Source: Podocnemis expansa
Lineage: Eukaryota > Chordata > Testudines > Podocnemididae
Direction: 5' to 3'
Length of the DNA: 64,000 nucleotides
NCBI GenBank assembly: GCA_007922195.1
Contig: ML682067.1
Span: forward strand, 6,971,702-7,035,701
A program made the translations under genes and the position numbers. Shown in pieces: positions 1 through 12,477 of the stretch; positions within the stretch are counted from its first letter, which is position 1, and each line of letters opens with the position of its first letter. Under the pieces are notes generated by a model, which worked only from the letters and a program-made list of their open reading frames with translations, was not told the origin of the DNA and made no database searches.

Positions 1-41
1 TTGTGGGGTCCCTTCCAACCCTATGATTCTATGATTCTATG
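1..41 (+). repeat. CR1 LINE 3' tail (cut by window start)
   Basis: The window opens on the last bases of a CR1 retrotransposon: GGGGTCCCTTCCAACCC followed by ATTCTATG-type repeats, the usual 3' end of sauropsid CR1. The same string closes the long CR1 at 16,690. The body of this copy lies outside the window. Confidence 0.85.
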
Positions 42-1365
42 AAATGAGGTAGTGGATGACATGTAGAAAGTTCAGTGCTGCCTGAAGAATTGGTTTTTGG
101 AATGGAGTTTCTTTATGATGCTGGCAAGTCACTGTTTTGCGTGGTAGCTTAAAAATTCTGGCTAAGGCAAAATGAGCTGTGGAAGCTTGGGCTAAAGCCA
201 GAGCAAGAGTCCCCATATCAGAGGGGCTTTCCAAAGTAATCTAAGCTAAGCAAGTTTGTCTAGCAGCATATCCCATAGCTGGCAGCTTTGCAGTTTACTG
301 CTTGTGCAACATGTACTGCTGAGAGGATGAAGGGTGAACCTCTCAGAAGTCAAGTGATCATCCTCAATATAGAATTGCTCAAGGCAGCAGGTTTTATTGT
401 AAATGACACAACTTGTAGGCCTATACAACAGCTTTTGTGACTTGGTTACCCAAGAAGTGCAGGTGGCAGCACAGAGGAGCAAACAAAGTTGGCTGTGTGA
501 GTGCATGCGTGGCAAGAATGAAAGCTCCCTAGCTAAGAGCAAACTCAATGGCCAGTCAGGTTCCAAAAGGTGTTGGTCAAGAATGGTGCTGGTCAAGAAC
601 GATGAAGATGGATGCCCCTTTGATCAATTCATCCATAAAACAGCCTGACATGGTAACCAACATCAATACAGCAGCGGTTGGTATGCACCTGAAACTTCCT
701 CACCCCTTCAGCTTCAGGATCTGGGCTAATTTGGACCTAGCCAGTCTCAAGTAAGCCCTGCATCTAATAGGTATGAGTGTGGCATGTCAGTGGCAGTGTG
801 TAAGAGTGTTGTGTTCTGTAATTTGTGGTGCCTGTTATGCTGCTTTACTTGAATCACTAACGTATTGGAGCTCTGTTTGCTGTATGCTGCAACCCTGGTG
901 TTGGGGAAAAATCCAGTGGCTTATTGCATGGTTTGGGTTGCCTTAATGAGTGGCAAACTGTACTTCATAAATATATTAGTATATCATTGAACAAGTGCTC
1001 ATAAAGATTGTAGTTACAAACAAATATATAGTTTACTTCCATTTAATCATTGTATATCAAGCTTCCTTAATACCTTATATAAAAGGTGATCAACCTAAAA
1101 GGAGTGTCCAGTGTCTTCCCTCACTCCCCTTCTCAATCCTGCATAACATCACTTAAACCAAACATTACACAGCTGATCCCTATCTTTGTGATCCACATTT
1201 TCTGGGCACTGAATTTGAGATACTATAGAAATGGACAGGACATGCTACTTCAACTGATTTTAATGGGAGCTGTGCTTTCAACATATCATTATATAGCAAC
1301 CTTTTTACTCTGAAAAATTAGGCCAAAGGCATGTCAAGTTGGGTGCTCAAAATTAGAGGATACAT
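42..1365. other. No gene recognised
   Basis: Low-GC sequence with only short, unconvincing open frames on both strands. A 33-nt segment at about 718-750 lies between a pyrimidine-rich AG and a GTAAGC, but it is too short to call an exon. I see no recognisable repeat in most of this stretch. Confidence 0.4.
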
Positions 1366-1470
1366 TTGACCTTTCTATGCTTTAGTTCCCTAGCTGTAGA
1401 AAGGGGATAATGCCACCATGCACATCACAAGAGAATTGTGAAAGTAATTTAATGTTTATGAAGCACTCAG
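1366..1470 (+). repeat. MIR-type SINE fragment
   Basis: The order of motifs follows the 3' half of a MIR core-SINE: a degenerate 'cctcagtttcc' block, then 'gtagaaaggggataatgcc', then a block ending in 'atgaagcactcagata'. It is old and diverged, which fits an ancient amniote SINE. Confidence 0.6.
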
Positions 1471-2259
1471 ATAACACATGCAAAAGCTCCTAAGGAAATC
1501 CATAATTTTTTCTTCAGAGCAAGGTTTGATAGTGTATAGTGTAAAACTTGAGGTAATACACTGAACAAGGAGGAGAAAACATAATATTGAAGAGCTGCTC
1601 CTTAAGTGAGCACTGTCCCTTCTATGCACTTCTGGTGGGTGTCCTGCAGAGAAGAAGTACATCATGATGTCACTAAAGATTGTAGCATAATGCAGACTCA
1701 CAAGGGAGTGACATTAAAGTTGCACCAATTTTATTGCTGGCATTTGCTGACTCTTAGGTGCTGACTTTGCTTTTTTAACTTAGTTTTTGTATGCAAAATA
1801 AACATTTTATTTAAGAAATAGTTAGGGGCCATATAATGCAGCACTGAAACATAAGGCATTTGAGTGAATCACTTCGCAGCTATAACATTTTCATATTGGT
1901 TTTTGGAATGGAATTAAGAAAGAAAAGCATTATTGCTCTTGCTTTCCCCATTTTGTGCTCATCTAACAAGCTACCATTCAATTTTGTATGCCATTGGGCA
2001 TTCCATTTTTTCTCTCTTCTCTACCCCGTTTTTCTCTCCTTGCCAGTCTGCTCTTCCTGCTCCTCTGACGTCTTTATCCATTCCCCCAGCCATAGTGGTT
2101 GATGGCAGTGACAGCAGATGCTACTACACTGGAATGCTAGCAACTGTCTCTTTCTTCTGCTCCATACTGCAAAAGCAAAGGAGAGGTGGCAGCTCTGCAG
2201 AGAGATCTGAGAAAGGGGCAAAGTCAACTCAGTGCCACCAAATGTTCTCCTCTTTTCAG
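1471..2259. other. No gene recognised; flank of exon candidate
   Basis: AT-rich sequence with no recognised repeat. An open frame runs from 1,933 into the exon candidate at 2,260, but its upstream part is pyrimidine-rich and has no exon-like composition, so I treat it as intron or possible upstream exon sequence. Confidence 0.4.
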
Positions 2260-2390
2260 TGTACTGCAGTAGAGCCGAGACAAAAATACTGGACTTCATG
2301 GCACATTGCAGTCCTAGGCACAACTCTAATTATCCTGTTGATTATTGAGGCTCAGTCTAAAATCAAAGAGCTGCAGTCTTACCTAAGCAG
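2260..2390 (+). CDS. Candidate internal exon of a membrane protein
   Basis: A 131-nt segment has unusually clean splice borders. It is preceded by a pyrimidine-rich tract ending in CTCCTCTTTTCAG and followed by the near-consensus donor AG/GTGAGTGC. In phase 0 it is fully open and encodes about 43 residues: a polar start (EPRQKYW), a hydrophobic run of about 17 residues (HIAVLGTTLIILLII) that looks like one membrane span, then a charged helix-like stretch (EAQSKIKELQSYLS). It ends two bases into a codon, which matches the start phase of the candidate at 46,880. I do not recognise the protein family. Seen directly: splice motifs, open frame and hydrophobic segment. Inferred: that it is an expressed exon. 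A chance open segment or an exonised pseudogene remains possible. Confidence 0.5.
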
Positions 2391-3501
2391 GTGAGTGCAT
2401 TCCCACCCACAAAAATCTGTCCTTGTTTGTCTGAGCATCTGGGCTTTTCAGTACTTAGCTTTTGATAAAATTTGGAAATCTTTTGCAAAAACTTTGCTTG
2501 TTGATAATTGGAGTGTGAATGCAGTGAAGCATAAGATGAAACCTCATCTTTGGCAGTTAGTTGGAGAGTTTCAGTTGTTTCCTTAGTAATTCTGTATATC
2601 AGCATGATCATCCTGTCACAAAGAGCCCTGGCAGGTTAGAACAGCTACTGTCTCTAATTCATGGCTAGCAAGCCTGTTAGCAGCAGGCAATGTTTTAACA
2701 AGTCTCACCATTAGACAGCATCTTGTTGGCTTCCTCATTATAGAAAGAATATGATTTTCTTAATTGAGGAAGTTTTATTTGTGGTACAAATACCTAAGAA
2801 CTGGTGATGACATTAGTTTTTAAATTAGCATCCCATGTCCAATTAGAGTTGGTCAGATTATTTATTATAATATCCATTGCAAATTTAAGGCTTGATTCTT
2901 ACACCAAGACACTCATGACAGTGTAAAAGGAACTTAGTTGTATAACTTTAAGGGCTCTTTTATGCTGCCAGTAGAGAATATGTGGGGCTTGATGTAAACA
3001 AGAATCAGTTTGCTAATCTTTATACCTATTTATGAACCACTCCTGATTTGAAATGTAACTCAAGCCATCTCTCAGATGTCTGCCTAAGGGTTAGTTGTTA
3101 GCTGTTCTTTTACTCTTCGCTGTTGACTCGTGGTGTCTCATTGGTGAGAAATATATGGTATTTATTGAGACCCAAGTCTAGGCTCCCTACTATTTACTTC
3201 TGTGACTTTCAGTAAGTTACTCAGGAAGAAGGTTGTTCCACTCGGCACCATAAAATCTAAACTGTAAGGTAATAACAATAATAATTAATAATCCAAACAG
3301 CAATGTGTCTCAGACTCTAGGTTAACTGACTCAGGCTAGTGGAGCTTCCATCATGAGGCTAAAAATAGCAGTGTAGATATTATTGCTTGGGTAGGAGTCC
3401 AGACTCTGAGACACATGCTCCCCTCCACCGGGTTTCAGAGTCCAGGCTGCAGCCCAGACAGGAACATCCAAGCTGTTTTAATCTGAGAGCATGAGCACTG
3501 T
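2391..3501. other. No gene recognised; possibly intron
   Basis: AT-rich DNA follows a strong donor-like GTGAGT at 2,391. Around 3,300-3,480 there is a degenerate segment that contains 'agcagtgtagatatt', reminiscent of Harbinger-type MITE ends, but I cannot set borders. Confidence 0.4.
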
Positions 3502-4186
3502 GGCTATGTCTAGACAAAGGGTTTAAGTAGATTGCCTTAAATTGACTTAAGCAACTCCCAGCCTATATTTAGAATTTAAGTCAACTTAGTCAATTGCTTA
3601 AGTTGACTTAGTCATTTAAGTTGACTTCACAGGGCAGGGCCCACCCCCTTCCCCACCCCAGGGGGTGACTGAGCTCCAGGGCCTTTGTGCAACAAGGAGC
3701 TGGGGGCCAGAGCTGGCTCTAATCCCCTTGCTGTGGACAGTGGGGGCTGGCAGCTCCTGCCCTAGTCACCTCCAAGCAGCTGGGGCATATGGGAGCTGAC
3801 CCTACACGCCCTGGCTACCAGGGCTGGAGCCAACTCCACATGCCCCTGGCCACTTGCAAGCAGCCAGGGTGGGAGTCAGCTGCTAGCCCCTGCCTCCCAT
3901 GGAGAAGGCTCACAGCCTCTCTCTGTGGATGCCAGGAACTGGCTGCCAGCCCCCGTGGAGAGGGGCTGGGAGCTAGATCAGGCTTCCAGCTTCTCACCAC
4001 ATGGCAAGAGCTGGATTGGGGCCCTGGAACCAGATCATGCCCCACAGCAGGGAAGGTGGTGGGCCCAGAGCCTGGGCTGGAGTATGTCTTCTAATGTAGA
4101 CACACCCCATGTTGACTTTACAAGGTTGACCTAAAGTTGACCTTGTGAAGTTGACTTAAAATAGCCCTCCTAGTGTAGACATAGCC
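3502..4186. mobile_element. Harbinger-type MITE, 685 bp
   Basis: Inverted ends GGCTATGTCTAGAC (left) and GTGTAGACATAGCC (right) bound a 685-bp segment flanked on both sides by TGT. The interior has repeated 'aagttgac' units near both ends and a GC-rich centre without a coding frame. The end sequence and 3-bp target duplication fit PIF/Harbinger non-autonomous elements, although the usual target is TWA rather than TGT. Related ends recur at 6,516, 20,227, 24,680, 33,656, 58,132 and 61,913. Confidence 0.75.
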
Positions 4187-6515
4187 TGTGAGCCCAAGTC
4201 AATGGATCTGGGCTCTCAGATGTGCTACTGCAGGGCATGTGGTGTTTGGGTTTTTTATAATGTAGGTATAGTTGTAGGTGTACTCTGTGTTGCCTGCCAC
4301 TGAGTAGAATCCTTAGTCCCATGTCAGGTGCCCAGTGCTTGAGCAAATGATCTTCCAAAGCCAGCAAACTGAGGGGAGAACCACTTAAGCTAACCACCAG
4401 TGGAAATGATGGGGTTTAGGCACATAAGCAACCAATCTGCTGCACCTGGGTGGTGGTCAGAGATAGCTATCTGTGTCCACTCAGGAATGGATTCCTCAGT
4501 TGCAAACCCTTCTGGAGTTAGGCAGCTAAGAGACATCAAGCACACAAATAACCATTCTCTTAGCGGCCCAAACCATTTCTTTTTGCTGCTCACACTTAAT
4601 ACCTGTCTCACTCTTCCTCTGCATTTCTCTGGACCCTTGACTGTCTGCTAGGTCCTGAGCAAACCAACCTACTTATTGGAGACCTGTGTGCATGCCTGCT
4701 TCTGTGGGGTCTGGAAGTTACCCTGGGTGCAGCATATTCAGACCACACATGCAGGGTTGGTTCTCGCTAGCAAAATAGCCATTCTTCCCACCTCATCAGA
4801 GATCCACTTCAGGATGCACAGGGCTTTGAATTGTAAAGTTGTGAAGGTCACTCCAAAAAGGACCAGGCAATCCAGACAACACTGAAAAGGTTTGTTTATG
4901 GTACTGGGAACACTGAACATGACAGTCTCAGATTTAAAATGTAAGTAATATGGCAATTGCTTATATATACATACTACTTGTTTACTGGTTTAAACTATTT
5001 CTCTAACACAACTCTGCTTCCTTTGGGGAAAAACAACTCTATATATGGTAAAAGGGTCACGATCATCAGAAAAGGTGGCCTCTACAGGTAGGGGGATACT
5101 AATTTCCACTTAATATTGGGGGGTAGAGTTGGAGGTGTATGTGATGTCAGGCAGGGAAGGGTACATGAGAAGAGACATGGATTTAGGGGAGAATATGTAA
5201 CAAAAGACAGCCTGCATACTGCCTATCTGATCAGCTGATAGCCTGATTCTTTGATTTGGACTGGGAATTTAGAATTGGGTTGGGATTGTCAAATATTTTT
5301 ATGGAATTTGGGTTCAAGTCCAAATCTGACAACAGAAAATATTATAAAATGTAAACTAGGAACCCCCAGGGAATGGCTGAGTAGTTGTCACTCAGATACT
5401 TTCAATTACTTTGTAAAATCCTTTATTGCTAAAAGCATAAAGCACAGAACTGAGGAAAGGTTAGTTGATGAATAGACCATGTAATAGTTAGCTCATACAC
5501 ACAGCCTGCGTTTAGGTTATGCAATTTATAATTTGATTGTTTCCTGTTAAAGTTTATAATTGCTATACTTACACACCAGAGTCAAGAAGTATGCTCAATG
5601 CTTCAATTAACAGGAAGAGTGCAGAGTCTAGCAACCCTAACTGATGTATTTAAACTTTTTTAAAGCAACAAAGACTGGATAGCTAAGAAAGAGAGAGATG
5701 GGTCTGTGGTGTTCTTTCTTGAGAAACACGGAGCTGGAAACCTGAGGACTGGAAGCTTCTTTCTACTTCTTGAAATCCTAAGGTGTTAAATCCTCTTTTT
5801 GCACTCACAACAGGGTCTGCACCTTTCTATCCTTCTGAAAATAGGTGAAGTTAGATCCTCCCTGTTCATCCAAATATGGGCCCTTGCCCCAGAAATTGTT
5901 GGTGTATATCATTGGTTCAGGATTTGTGTGTACAACTGATGAAGGATTAACATATAATCACTCTTCAGAATGTTCCATTATTTTCTTCTTCTTTATGAAT
6001 TTTGTGTGCTTTGGAAATGTCAAAGGTCCCACTTTGAGGAGTTGTTCAAGTTGTTAGTCACCTGCTGACTTGTCATGATCCAAAAGAACTTATCTGGGGT
6101 TTTCCATCAGATTGTTGAGCAAACAGATCCAACCTTTCTGATAATGTTCAACCTCGGAATAACTCATACCTGTATTCTTTTGCAAAACTCCCACATAAAG
6201 GCTGCTTGTAGGAACCTTGTGTTTCAGCTACCAATATAAAAGTTAGCTAACTTATCCACTTATGCTAAGTCTACTACTATAAAATAAGAATTTCTTGAAC
6301 TTATAAAAAAAAGTACACTTGTAGGAAATGAGTTATATGCATGTAAGCAAAGCATAGGTAAAGTTAAAGGCTACAAGTCTCTTTATTTATGATACCTAGT
6401 ATGCTTGCATGGATAACTTATCCTAATAGACTTAAGCTAGGGCTTTTTGCTGCTCAGTAGCTAGGAGGTTGCCCCAGAAGCAGGGCAGTTTTGCAAATGC
6501 TGCTGTGAGGACAAA
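4187..6515. other. No gene recognised
   Basis: Over 2 kb of low-GC sequence without a convincing open frame, exon signal or repeat I can name. Several short frames on both strands look like chance. Confidence 0.4.
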
Positions 6516-6716
6516 GGGCATGTCTACATGCCAGTTAAAAACCTGCAACTGGCCTCTGCCAGATGACTCAGGCTTGGGCTGGAATCTGTGCTGTGGGAGT
6601 CTGAGCCCCAGGCCCAAAGTTTTTACAACACAATTAAACAGCCCTGCAGCTTGAGTCCCATGAGCCTGAGTCAGAGTGGGCTAGCCAGGGTTACTAATGG
6701 CAATATAGACATACCG
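6516..6716. mobile_element. Short Harbinger-type MITE, about 200 bp
   Basis: The left end GGGCATGTCTACATG and the right end ATATAGACATACC are imperfect inverted copies of the family ends seen at 3,502 and 33,656. No matching target duplication is visible. The interior (a CTCAGGCTTGGGCT-like block) resembles non-coding filler of related copies. Confidence 0.55.
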
Positions 6717-6827
6717 TTAGGTACCTAAGGAGTATGCATTGAGTGACAGATTTGAAAATGTCATTGGCATCTAAAATATGGACTTAGGCTTGTCTTCATC
6801 TTTAAGTGCATAAGTTCATTTAAACAT

Positions 6828-6960
6828 CTGGGTCTTGGTGTCTCTGTCACAGTTCCCCAAGTGTAAAATGAGAATAAGAGAACTTTGCTGCCCCCAGAGT
6901 TGGAGGGGAAGGAAAAGATGATGAAGACTCAGATGGTACGGTAATGGAACCATATAAGTA
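6828..6960 (+). repeat. Possible MIR-type SINE fragment
   Basis: A block reading like the diverged MIR motif 'cagttccccaagtgtaaaatgagaataa' is followed by sequence without further MIR signal. The call rests on that one conserved block. Confidence 0.4.
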
Positions 6961-7317
6961 TCATAGATAGGTTCTGATTTATGGATAAACCTTGATTAAA
7001 CTACACAATTAATGGTGAGAAGAAAATAATAAATAATGCAGTTCTGGTACAAAACTTTGAAAAAATTTATTCATGAAAAAAGCTTCTGAAACATTGAGGA
7101 TTTGCAAACAGTTTTGCAAATACTTATGCAAGTACTCAAGAGCACCAAACTTGTTGCTTTTGTTCCACAAAACAACAGTAACAAATCCATTTTTGTATGA
7201 TTTGTGGCCCAACCTTCAGCTGATTTACATTCTGATATGAATGCTCACCTCTGGCCATGAAGGTACCAAGATGCTAAGCTGATTATGATGATGATGGAAA
7301 TAACCCAGACAAGGACT

Positions 7318-7417
7318 TCTAATTAGACTTCTTCTTCAGATCACTGATACGTTGTATAATGTTGTCAGTAGACTTTGTCATATGAGCCCTTAATACTCTA
7401 ATATACTGTCTATTTGC
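7318..7417 (-). CDS. Candidate terminal exon, minus strand
   Basis: Read on the minus strand, a CAG acceptor at 7,418-7,420 is followed by a frame open for 32 codons that ends at a TAG (7,318-7,320). Only phase 0 is open; the other two hit stops at once. The peptide is polar and helix-forming (RVLRAHMTKSTDNIIQ, then a basic ISDLKKKSN end), typical of a soluble or coiled-coil C-terminus. An AATAAA on the minus strand near 7,065-7,070 could end a 250-nt 3' untranslated region. The upstream tract is only moderately pyrimidine-rich. I found no preceding exon with certainty, and I do not recognise the protein. It lies opposite to the plus-strand exon candidates, so it would be a different gene or a retained pseudogene piece. 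Confidence 0.35.
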
Positions 7418-10400
7418 CTGTGATACTTTGTATATCCTAAGCAGAAAAACAAAGGTTAATTTTACATGTGTTGCTAATTTTTAACCTGAAATAATCATTG
7501 ATTCTGACACATTAGCTCCCATGACTCGCCTGCAGGTGTCATAGCTCCCTTGAATCAATTCTGGTAATGCTGGAATGTATTCAACTATAGTACTCCTTGC
7601 ATAGGGTAGTGAAGGAACAATGCAGCATTAGATGCTGCTGCTCTACAAATTAAAGATGTTTTAATTCTCCTGCTAGTAGGGAATGATCCAAGAAAGAATG
7701 TGTGTGAAGCTCATAGCTGCTGGTACTTAAGGTGTAACAGTCCAGCTGAATAAATGACAGTATCTTAACAAGGAGCTCCATTTGTGTCAAAGCCCAGGTA
7801 CTATGTTTACATCCGATGCAACAAAATTTGAAGTTTTAGCATCTGTAAGGTACCGAGATCCTATGATAAGGTAGCCATTGAAAATACTATTTTTCCATAC
7901 TTCCATCATGCTTCCTACCCCATATGATATTATAAGGGATTCTGTTATAACAGGGCTTACTGCATGTGGATTTAATATAGCTGAAACAAGCCATGGCATT
8001 CATAATGATTTTAAGACTACTAGCTTTGTAAAGATATCAGGGATACAATCTTAACATAGAAAAATTTTTGCACTGAACATTGCAACATACGGTTAGTACT
8101 TCACTTTTAAAAACATACCACCCATATTTGTGTGTCTGGACCTGATCCAAGGTCCACTGACATTAATGAAAAGATTTGAATGAGGGGGTTGCCAAGTATG
8201 TATGGATGTGGAAAGATCTGACAGTGCTTGAAGCTGTGGTTTATGTTTGTATGCAGGTATGCTTGTACCTGAGAGAACTAGAAAAAGCAAGTTTTAAAAC
8301 TTCTGGATAACACTTGCTCAATCAGCCTTGTCCAGTTAGCAAAATGTTACTGAGCAGAGCAACCCCCTCCTGTGAATGTATATCTTTTATGAAATGTGGT
8401 CAAAGGTTTTGTTTGTTTGTTTTAATCATAGAACAGTTTAGAAGTTTGTTTGCACGCAGCAGTTTCATACTTTCCTGCAAAGTTGGTGAATTAATGTAAT
8501 GCTGATGAACACTAGAGATGCAAAATTGCATTATATTACTAATACAATGTTCTTTTCCCCCCTCACAAGATTGCAACAATGACAGCAGTTGGGTGCCGCC
8601 CCCCCCCCCCCCCCAAAACCACACCTTGATATCTGGATTCATGAAATGCTGCAATTTAATCCAATTGCTGGCATGCTCCATATTCCTTCAGATAGCTCAG
8701 CTTTGTAACAATGATGTTCTTGAATGTCACTATTCCCAGTATTACCCTGTCAATCAAGGATTGACACTTAATTCTGTGACTCATTTGAAAACAAATATTT
8801 ACTGTGCTAAATCTTATTACTAATACAATAGAATTCTAAAGAAAAACCTGAAAGCCTTAAGCTAATACAACTCTTACATTACCAGACATTAACACATTTA
8901 ACTACAGTACTTGTAACTCTATACATTACTATGGCAACTATACAATTAGATATTTAATACTCAATTACTCTTTAAAGTAAGGCAGCAGTTCTCAATCGCT
9001 GTGTTGTGCCACAAAACCATGTTGCAAAAAGTTAGGAGGTGTGTAAAAGATGAGTCTAAGGATGCTCCCAGCCCTAGTTCATCTAGGAAAGTTCCTTTTA
9101 ATCTTCCCAGAAGCATAGAAATTATCTTTTGGTTATCAGCATATGGTGGGAATTGAGTCACCCTGGTTGCTCAAACCTAGGGTGAAGTCAATGCTCATAG
9201 AGATGCTTACCAATAGTTGTCTGGATCTTTTCTTCCAAGAGTGTTCAGGACTGTGTTTTTTTTTTTTGTTTTTTTCCACTGCTGTCTGCTAAATGTCTTG
9301 TTCTTTTCTGCTACTTTTATCTTCTCTTCTGTTGCAGATCATTCTCTCTTGCAGTACTTCTCTCTCTGCTCTACAGGATTCCACTGGTTGACAGCTGGCT
9401 ATTGATAGTCTGGCAAGGGGAGATGGGGTTTGTGGCAAGTACAGGAGAGGAAAGTTAGGTGGAAGGGGCTGGAGGGCAGTATGTAGAATATCAGGTAGGG
9501 GAGGGGCCAGGTGGGGGTGGCATGTATAGGAGTGAAATAGAAAGGCTGATTGGCTGGGAGCAGAGAAGGGAGAAGTAAGACACAAAATGTCAGAATGGGG
9601 AAGGGAGGAGCTCTGTACAGGAGTGATCTGTACTTATTGGGTAATTAGGGAAAGAGCAAAGGGACAACCATTTAAGAGCTGCATAGGGGGACATTGGGAA
9701 GGGGGAGGGGGAGGGATGACATCCTGAGTGCTATGTAATAGACTGAGAAGCACATCCACAGGGGCTGGAAATGTAAGGGGGAAGAATTTCCTATGCCATA
9801 TTTTACCATGTTTTCTAGTTTTATTTAAAACACCACAATGTTTTACTACTGATCTCACTTATCATAAAACATTTACCTAAGAATCCCTAGGCTTTAAGTC
9901 TCCATTGCCTAAGTTTCTCAATTTGACATAAGTTTGCACAACTTGTGGACCAAAATCTTGGGCTATACCAGCTGGATTATAAGATTAGTTTTGAAAAAGC
10001 TACAAATATTGCAATGCATTTGTTCATATTACCTGGGATTCTGTTTAATTCTCAATAGTTCTACAATTGTTTAAAATGTTTACTATTTGATATATGCCTT
10101 TGTTTATATTTTGTATGTATGATGTATCACTTACTTCTGGAAAACTAAGATTTCCTAAGAAAACTAAGAGAAATATCTAAAACGTAAGTATATTCAGTAT
10201 ACCTCTTGGGTGATAAAGTATTTTGTTCAACAATAAGCAACAGCTTTGCAGTTCTGGCCACTAACCTGTTAGAGCCACTAAAAATATTAATTTGCATTGT
10301 AGTAGAAGCCAAAGGTACCAGTCAGGATCAGTATCCCATTGCATTAGTTTCCCTACAAAAACAGCCCCAGTGCTGGAGAGTTTACAGCTTCAGCACTTTA

Positions 10401-10619
10401 ATAAGCGCAAGGGTATTGCTATGTGTAAGACTCACTGTGGGTTCAGAACCCCAAAAGATATGAGAAAAGCGTGTAGTGGGGGAAAAGATCACATTAGTGG
10501 TGTGTTTCCTGTTTGTTTGACCATGAGCTCTCCTTGGCTTAGTCAGTGTTAATTGTTTTTGTTTTTTGTTTTTTTTCTTGGTTAACTTTAAAATATAAAT
10601 TGTTCTCATATCTTCACAA
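7418..10619. other. No gene recognised; homopolymers and possible hAT fragment
   Basis: The stretch holds a C16 run at 8,599-8,614, T-runs near 9,256-9,277 and a GA-rich block at 9,400-9,720. At 8,982 'CAGCAGTTCTCAATCGCTG' looks like the left end of a hAT element, with a weak possible partner (ACTGAGAAGC) near 9,740. Nothing here is convincingly coding. Confidence 0.35.
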
Positions 10620-10950
10620 ACTACTAGGTCAGAAGGGACTACTGTGATCATCTGGCATGACCTCTTGCATAGTATGTAAAACTTCCCTGAATTAACTTTT
10701 TGTTTGACTAGAGCAATTTTTTTAGGAAAAATGTTCAATCTTGATTTTAAAATTGCCAGTGATGGCAATTTGCTATACTTAGTACATTGTTCCAGTCGCT
10801 AATAACCATCATTGTTAAAAACTTGTGCTTTATTTCCAGTCTGAATTTGTCTAACTTCATCTTCCAGCTACTGTGTTTTGATTTACCTTTGTCATCTTTC
10901 AAAGATTGAAGAGCCCAGTATCAGTTATTTGTCTCCTCATGTAAACTGCA
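10620..10950 (-). mobile_element. CR1-like LINE 3' fragment
   Basis: From 'ggtcagaagggactactgtgatcat' onwards the sequence reads as the reverse complement of a CR1-type 3' end, followed by the diverged tail of its coding region in the order seen in other sauropsid copies. It is 5'-truncated and carries no intact frame. Confidence 0.65.
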
Positions 10951-11032
10951 CCTCACCATGATCTCAGCTTTTCAGCACAGTGGGCAAAACCCAGCAAAGC
11001 ACTTACCCATGGCCTTACCTTTTACATTTGAG

Positions 11033-11195
11033 TAGAGCCCTGCACAGATACAAATAAGTGGATCCATATCCGACCTGCATCCACAAGAAATGGTCTGTGG
11101 ATATCCGTGTTGTATCTGTGGATGCAGCTATAATGGTCCAGGGATATCCGTGTTATATCCACAGATGTGGATATCCGTGGATTTGCAGGGCTCTA
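11033..11195. mobile_element. Small hAT-type MITE, 163 bp
   Basis: Inverted ends TAGAGCCCTGCA and TGCAGGGCTCTA are perfect complements over 12 bases. The flanking 8-mers CATTTGAG and CATATAAG agree at six of eight positions, as expected for an aged 8-bp hAT target duplication. The interior is a run of 'ggatatccgtg' repeats forming a nearly palindromic element. Confidence 0.75.
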
Positions 11196-11479
11196 CATAT
11201 AAGTAGTCCCATTAAGTCACTAGTATCTTGCCTTCTTGAGCTCAGTATGTATTATTTCTGTTTCTGTTAGACATGAATTTTAAAAATTATTTTTCCTGCA
11301 TTTTTAAAGCCCTTGAGTTTGGTTTGGCATGACATGCCTGGGTCACTATAGGATCTGCAGAAATGTTACTTAAGCAGATATCAATAGACACTTCTCTTAA
11401 AAACTAAGATTAAAATCTAACTCTGATTTTACTATGACTAAAAATTCTAAATGTGCTCTTGGAACTAGTTTGGGGAAGT

Positions 11480-11560
11480 TCTATGACCTCTGCTATACAG
11501 GAGATCACACTAGATTAGCAGAACAGACCCTTCTGACCCTGGAAACCATGAAAATAACTT
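11480..11560 (+). mobile_element. CR1-like LINE 3' tail fragment
   Basis: A short plus-strand segment ('gatcacactagattagcagaa' then 'cccttctgaccctgg') matches the pattern of the last bases of an older CR1 subfamily. It has no coding part. Confidence 0.5.
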
Positions 11561-12334
11561 TCAACTGAAGTCTACATAGGGATGAACATGAATGTCCCAC
11601 TACAGATGTAAATCTGGTATGGAAGGGCTAATTCACTTTGTTGGCAATGGTTATCAACCTGTTTTTTAGTCATGAAGTAATCTTGGGTCAAGAATTGCTA
11701 GTTCTTCTGGATTTAGTTCTGCATAACTGGAGCAGGTCTTAGTTAGGCTTCCCAACTGATCTCCATCTCGTAAATTTAAAGTAAGTTTCTGCCTAAACCA
11801 GGTGTCCACTCCAAATACCAAACGTTGAGTAGGACTCTGTCTGAATTGTACTCCAAGGCTTCAAATTAGGGGTAAAAGTTTGATAGGTCCTTGACTCCAT
11901 TCACTAAACTCTGTCCATTGAGCAATCATTCTCAATCCAACACATGGGATTATATTTTAACTCTGATGTCCAAATTTGCCACAATGTTGGAAAATTGAAG
12001 GTTTTCTGCTAATGGCAGAAATCTCACAGTGACTGATCTCACTTTTTAAACTGTTCAGGATAGTGGAAATTCTGGCAGATCAGCTTATCTTGCAAGACTT
12101 CTGATATTATGGAGTAAAATCTCACCTGTATAGCTCACAAGGCTTTGGTGCCATTGAACCCAAACCCTTGCCTTAATTTGACTTCTCACATGAATGCTAG
12201 CTGGTCTAAACAAATTCTAAATCAGGAATAAAATGATCTTCTGAGAATCTCCTTTACATCCCTTACTAAAACTGTGTTTCTAACTGTGTGTGACTTTTTC
12301 CCTACAGCTGACTTCTGTTAGTTGTTTCTTACTG
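11561..12334. other. No gene recognised
   Basis: AT-rich sequence between two CR1 pieces, without a convincing exon or repeat. Confidence 0.4.
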
Positions 12335-12477
12335 CAGGTGGGGGCTGTTTGTACCATTGTTCCCTGATCACCTTTGAGCACCAGCCTCAATCAGCCTTGT
12401 GATCACCCTTCCCCTGTGTGTTTAACAAGGGGCAAGGGTTGACCTAGGCAGAGAAGGCTTTAAAAGCCACTGGCTGA

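Noticed and set aside
3789..4134. Frames up to 101 codons in the MITE at 3.5-4.2 kb
   Set aside because: They lie in the GC-rich non-coding centre of a MITE.
9203..9245. Short minus-strand exon next to GTAAGC
   Set aside because: The upstream sequence is an A-run on that strand, not a pyrimidine tract.
10206..10552. Overlapping plus-strand frames of 85-86 codons
   Set aside because: No domain, no splice context, ordinary composition.
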